Assembly (NCBI GenBank): GCA_030150045.1
Contig: JASLGM010000013.1
Location: 1 to 33,766, forward strand
Origin: Taishania sp.
GTDB lineage: Bacteria; Bacteroidota; Bacteroidia; Flavobacteriales_D; Crocinitomicaceae
Direction of reading: 5' to 3'
Length of the DNA stretch: 33,766 nt
Shown here one piece after another: positions 32,501 to 33,766 of the stretch. A program made the translations under genes and the position numbers. Below the pieces are notes generated by a model, which saw only the letters and a program-made list of their open reading frames with translations, ran no database searches and was not told the origin of the DNA. Positions within the stretch are counted from its first letter, which is position 1, and each line of letters starts with the position of its first letter.

Positions 32501-33623
32501 ATGGCTCACCCTCTTCATTTTTATAAAACTTACTTTTATTCTTACTGTCTAATATTCTGCTTTCTTCCATCGGAGTATTGTCATCAGCAAGGCCGTAATG
32601 GGTTCTCAGAGGTAAACCAGCTTGAGATCGAATAATGTTTTCAACATGAGTTGCATATTTTTCAGCATTAGAAATAGACTTTAATCCATAAGCAGCATCT
32701 CCTTTAATCCAATTCGAATTATCCATTGTCCCATTTAAGAAGTCTTCTACGTGAGCTAATTCGTGAGCTAGAACAATCCACCTCTGCGCCTCTAACGTAC
32801 CGCTAGTTGTAGGTAAATTTTTTTTTTTGTTTAAATCAAATGAAACAGTCCCAACATTGTGATGGCTTTTATTTTTTTCATATTGAATAAAAACATCTTT
32901 TTCTTTTGTTAATTCAACAATTAATCTTTGGCCTTCTGTTCCTGAATTGTAAATTTGTTGTAAATCGTTATATATACCATCAACGAAATTATCTGTACCT
33001 TGAACATACGAGTTCCCATGCATATCATATAATTTTTGGTCTTCTCGTAAGGAATATATCGATAAATCTTTTTGTGCCCCAAAGATTCGTATCGTATCCC
33101 CATAAGGATCACTAAACCAAATTGGATTGCCTTGATTTATCGCATAAGGGCTTATGTATGGAACAGGTTTTGGATCTAAATTCCATCTATGAACAATTCT
33201 TGGGTCATATTCCCAATAGGGCGCTGTATAATGATTTCCTTTACCACTTATCTCATCTACCTTTTCTTGTGTGTTAAACCCATAACGATATCCAGAGCAA
33301 GCATAGCTTGTGAAGACTGACGATAGGTGAGGCTCACCGTAATCGGAAGGGCTCACCAAATACCTATTCACAAGCGTATCCACGTTGTCCCGTTCTAACG
33401 AAATTTGCTGAAGTGCAAAACCACTCGTCCCACTCACAGAAATACGAATATTTTCATTACTTGGTGTGAATACCAACTCAAATATTCCGCTTTTGGTCTG
33501 GGTCTGTTGTGTGGTAATATATTGGTAAACACCGTTTACTTTTTGCTCCACACGTACTGTAGCATTTCCTGCATTTGGAAGCGCAAGGCGGTATGGGAAA
33601 CAAGTAAATGTGTTAGTATTCAT
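32478..33623 (-). CDS. RHS-core cassette 3 with M91/NleD-like zinc metallopeptidase toxin
   Basis: This is a 381-residue protein. Residues 9-111 are the shared core segment with an 18-codon insertion near 93-110. YRYGFNTQEKVDE (112-124) and a divergent DPRIVHRWNLDP follow, ending the RHS core at PYAINQGNPIWFSDPYGD. The C-terminal domain has VLAHELAHVEDF with H287, E288 and H291, and downstream HVENIIRSQAGLPLRTHYG with E328. This fits the M91 (NleD-type) effector peptidase pattern of HExxH plus a later glutamate. NleD cleaves host kinases; the target here is unknown and could be bacterial. There is no signal peptide on this frame. It overlaps an exported immunity candidate by 23 bases. Confidence 0.85.
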   Translation of the reverse strand: MNTNTFTCFPYRLALPNAGNATVRVEQKVNGVYQYITTQQTQTKSGIFELVFTPSNENIRISVSGTSGFALQQISLERDNVDTLVNRYLVSPSDYGEPHLSSVFTSYACSGYRYGFNTQEKVDEISGKGNHYTAPYWEYDPRIVHRWNLDPKPVPYISPYAINQGNPIWFSDPYGDTIRIFGAQKDLSIYSLREDQKLYDMHGNSYVQGTDNFVDGIYNDLQQIYNSGTEGQRLIVELTKEKDVFIQYEKNKSHHNVGTVSFDLNKKKNLPTTSGTLEAQRWIVLAHELAHVEDFLNGTMDNSNWIKGDAAYGLKSISNAEKYATHVENIIRSQAGLPLRTHYGLADDNTPMEESRILDSKNKSKFYKNEEGEPYDYQRSK

Positions 33624-33625
33624 GA

Positions 33626-33766
33626 AATTGAAGGTAGTGATTTTTATGAAAATAAATACGTTTCACTTAATGAAAATAGTAATCAAAACCAGTGAAAAAC
33701 TTGCAAGTAAGGCTTTTAATTTCAGTTAATGTGTGAAATTTGAATGGCGTAAATTTCTTATTTTTC
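33626..33766. repeat. 141-bp terminal direct repeat, copy 2
   Basis: Identical to bases 1-141. It forms the 5' flank of cassette 3 on the minus strand. The first bases (AATTGAAGGTAGTG) also precede cassette 2. Confidence 0.95.

Noticed and set aside
29075..33623. CRISPR or integron array
   Set aside because: The repeats are about 300 bp and coding, with only three units. No short regular repeats, cas genes, integrase or attC-like sites are seen.
1..33766. Circular plasmid
   Set aside because: The ends overlap exactly, but there is no replication or mobilisation gene and several essential chromosomal genes are present.

Overview
The window is a piece of chromosome from a member of the Bacteroidota, most likely Flavobacteriales and possibly near Fluviicola/Crocinitomicaceae (family placement is inference). 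The evidence is promoters of the TTG-N19-TAnnTTTG type, a secreted protease with a type IX secretion sorting domain, a YtxJ-type bacilliredoxin, a DUF3109 protein, many SPII lipoproteins, and RHS-type toxins with the Bacteroidota motif YRYGFQGQEKDDE. The first 141 bases are repeated exactly as the last 141 bases, so the contig closes on itself. Because it carries single-copy essential genes (infB, nusA, rimP, pheS), I read this as a repeat-induced assembly loop, not a plasmid.

Layout. 1-753: gene-free, with the terminal repeat and two structured dispersed repeats. 754-3275 (+): a four-helix membrane protein, then rsmI translationally coupled to a quinone-oxidoreductase-like MDR gene. 3276-3759: an inverted pair of structured repeats between convergent genes. 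3760-8476 (-): the rimP-nusA-infB operon, with a strong promoter and a terminator-like hairpin in its leader. 8628-9203 (+): a DUF3109 protein. 9204-9777: two more repeats. 9778-11916 (-): a secreted M43 metalloprotease with PKD and T9SS domains. 12003-14545 (-): an operon of cystathionine gamma-synthase, a KtrA/TrkA potassium-channel regulator and a short-chain dehydrogenase. 14640-18483 (+): a large SF1 helicase and a DUF6438 lipoprotein. 18523-19882 (-): a small outer-membrane barrel and two tandem paralogous lipoproteins. 20065-22550 (+): pheS, ytxJ and a glutaminyl cyclase lipoprotein. 22547-23287 (-): ftsE. 23417-28181 (+): a 1018-residue TPR protein and a 568-residue outer-membrane barrel protein. 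28182-29074: two inverted copies of one repeat family and terminators.

29075-33623 (-) is the accessory region and the most interesting part. It is an array of three RHS-tail cassettes, each made of a near-identical core segment (about 100 residues) followed by a different C-terminal toxin domain and an overlapping, different immunity gene. Cassette 3 has an M91/NleD-like zinc metallopeptidase and an exported immunity candidate. Cassette 2 has a glycine-rich hydrophobic toxin candidate and a two-helix membrane immunity candidate. Cassette 1 is truncated and frameshifted in an A6 run but keeps its immunity gene. No full-length RHS shell gene lies in the window, so these look like orphan, recombination-ready toxin tips.

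Two families of structured intergenic repeats (four copies each) recur, mostly at convergent gene ends. In both, stems are kept while their bases change, including a compensated pair, which points to selection on folding. A third hairpin-rich element is present once.
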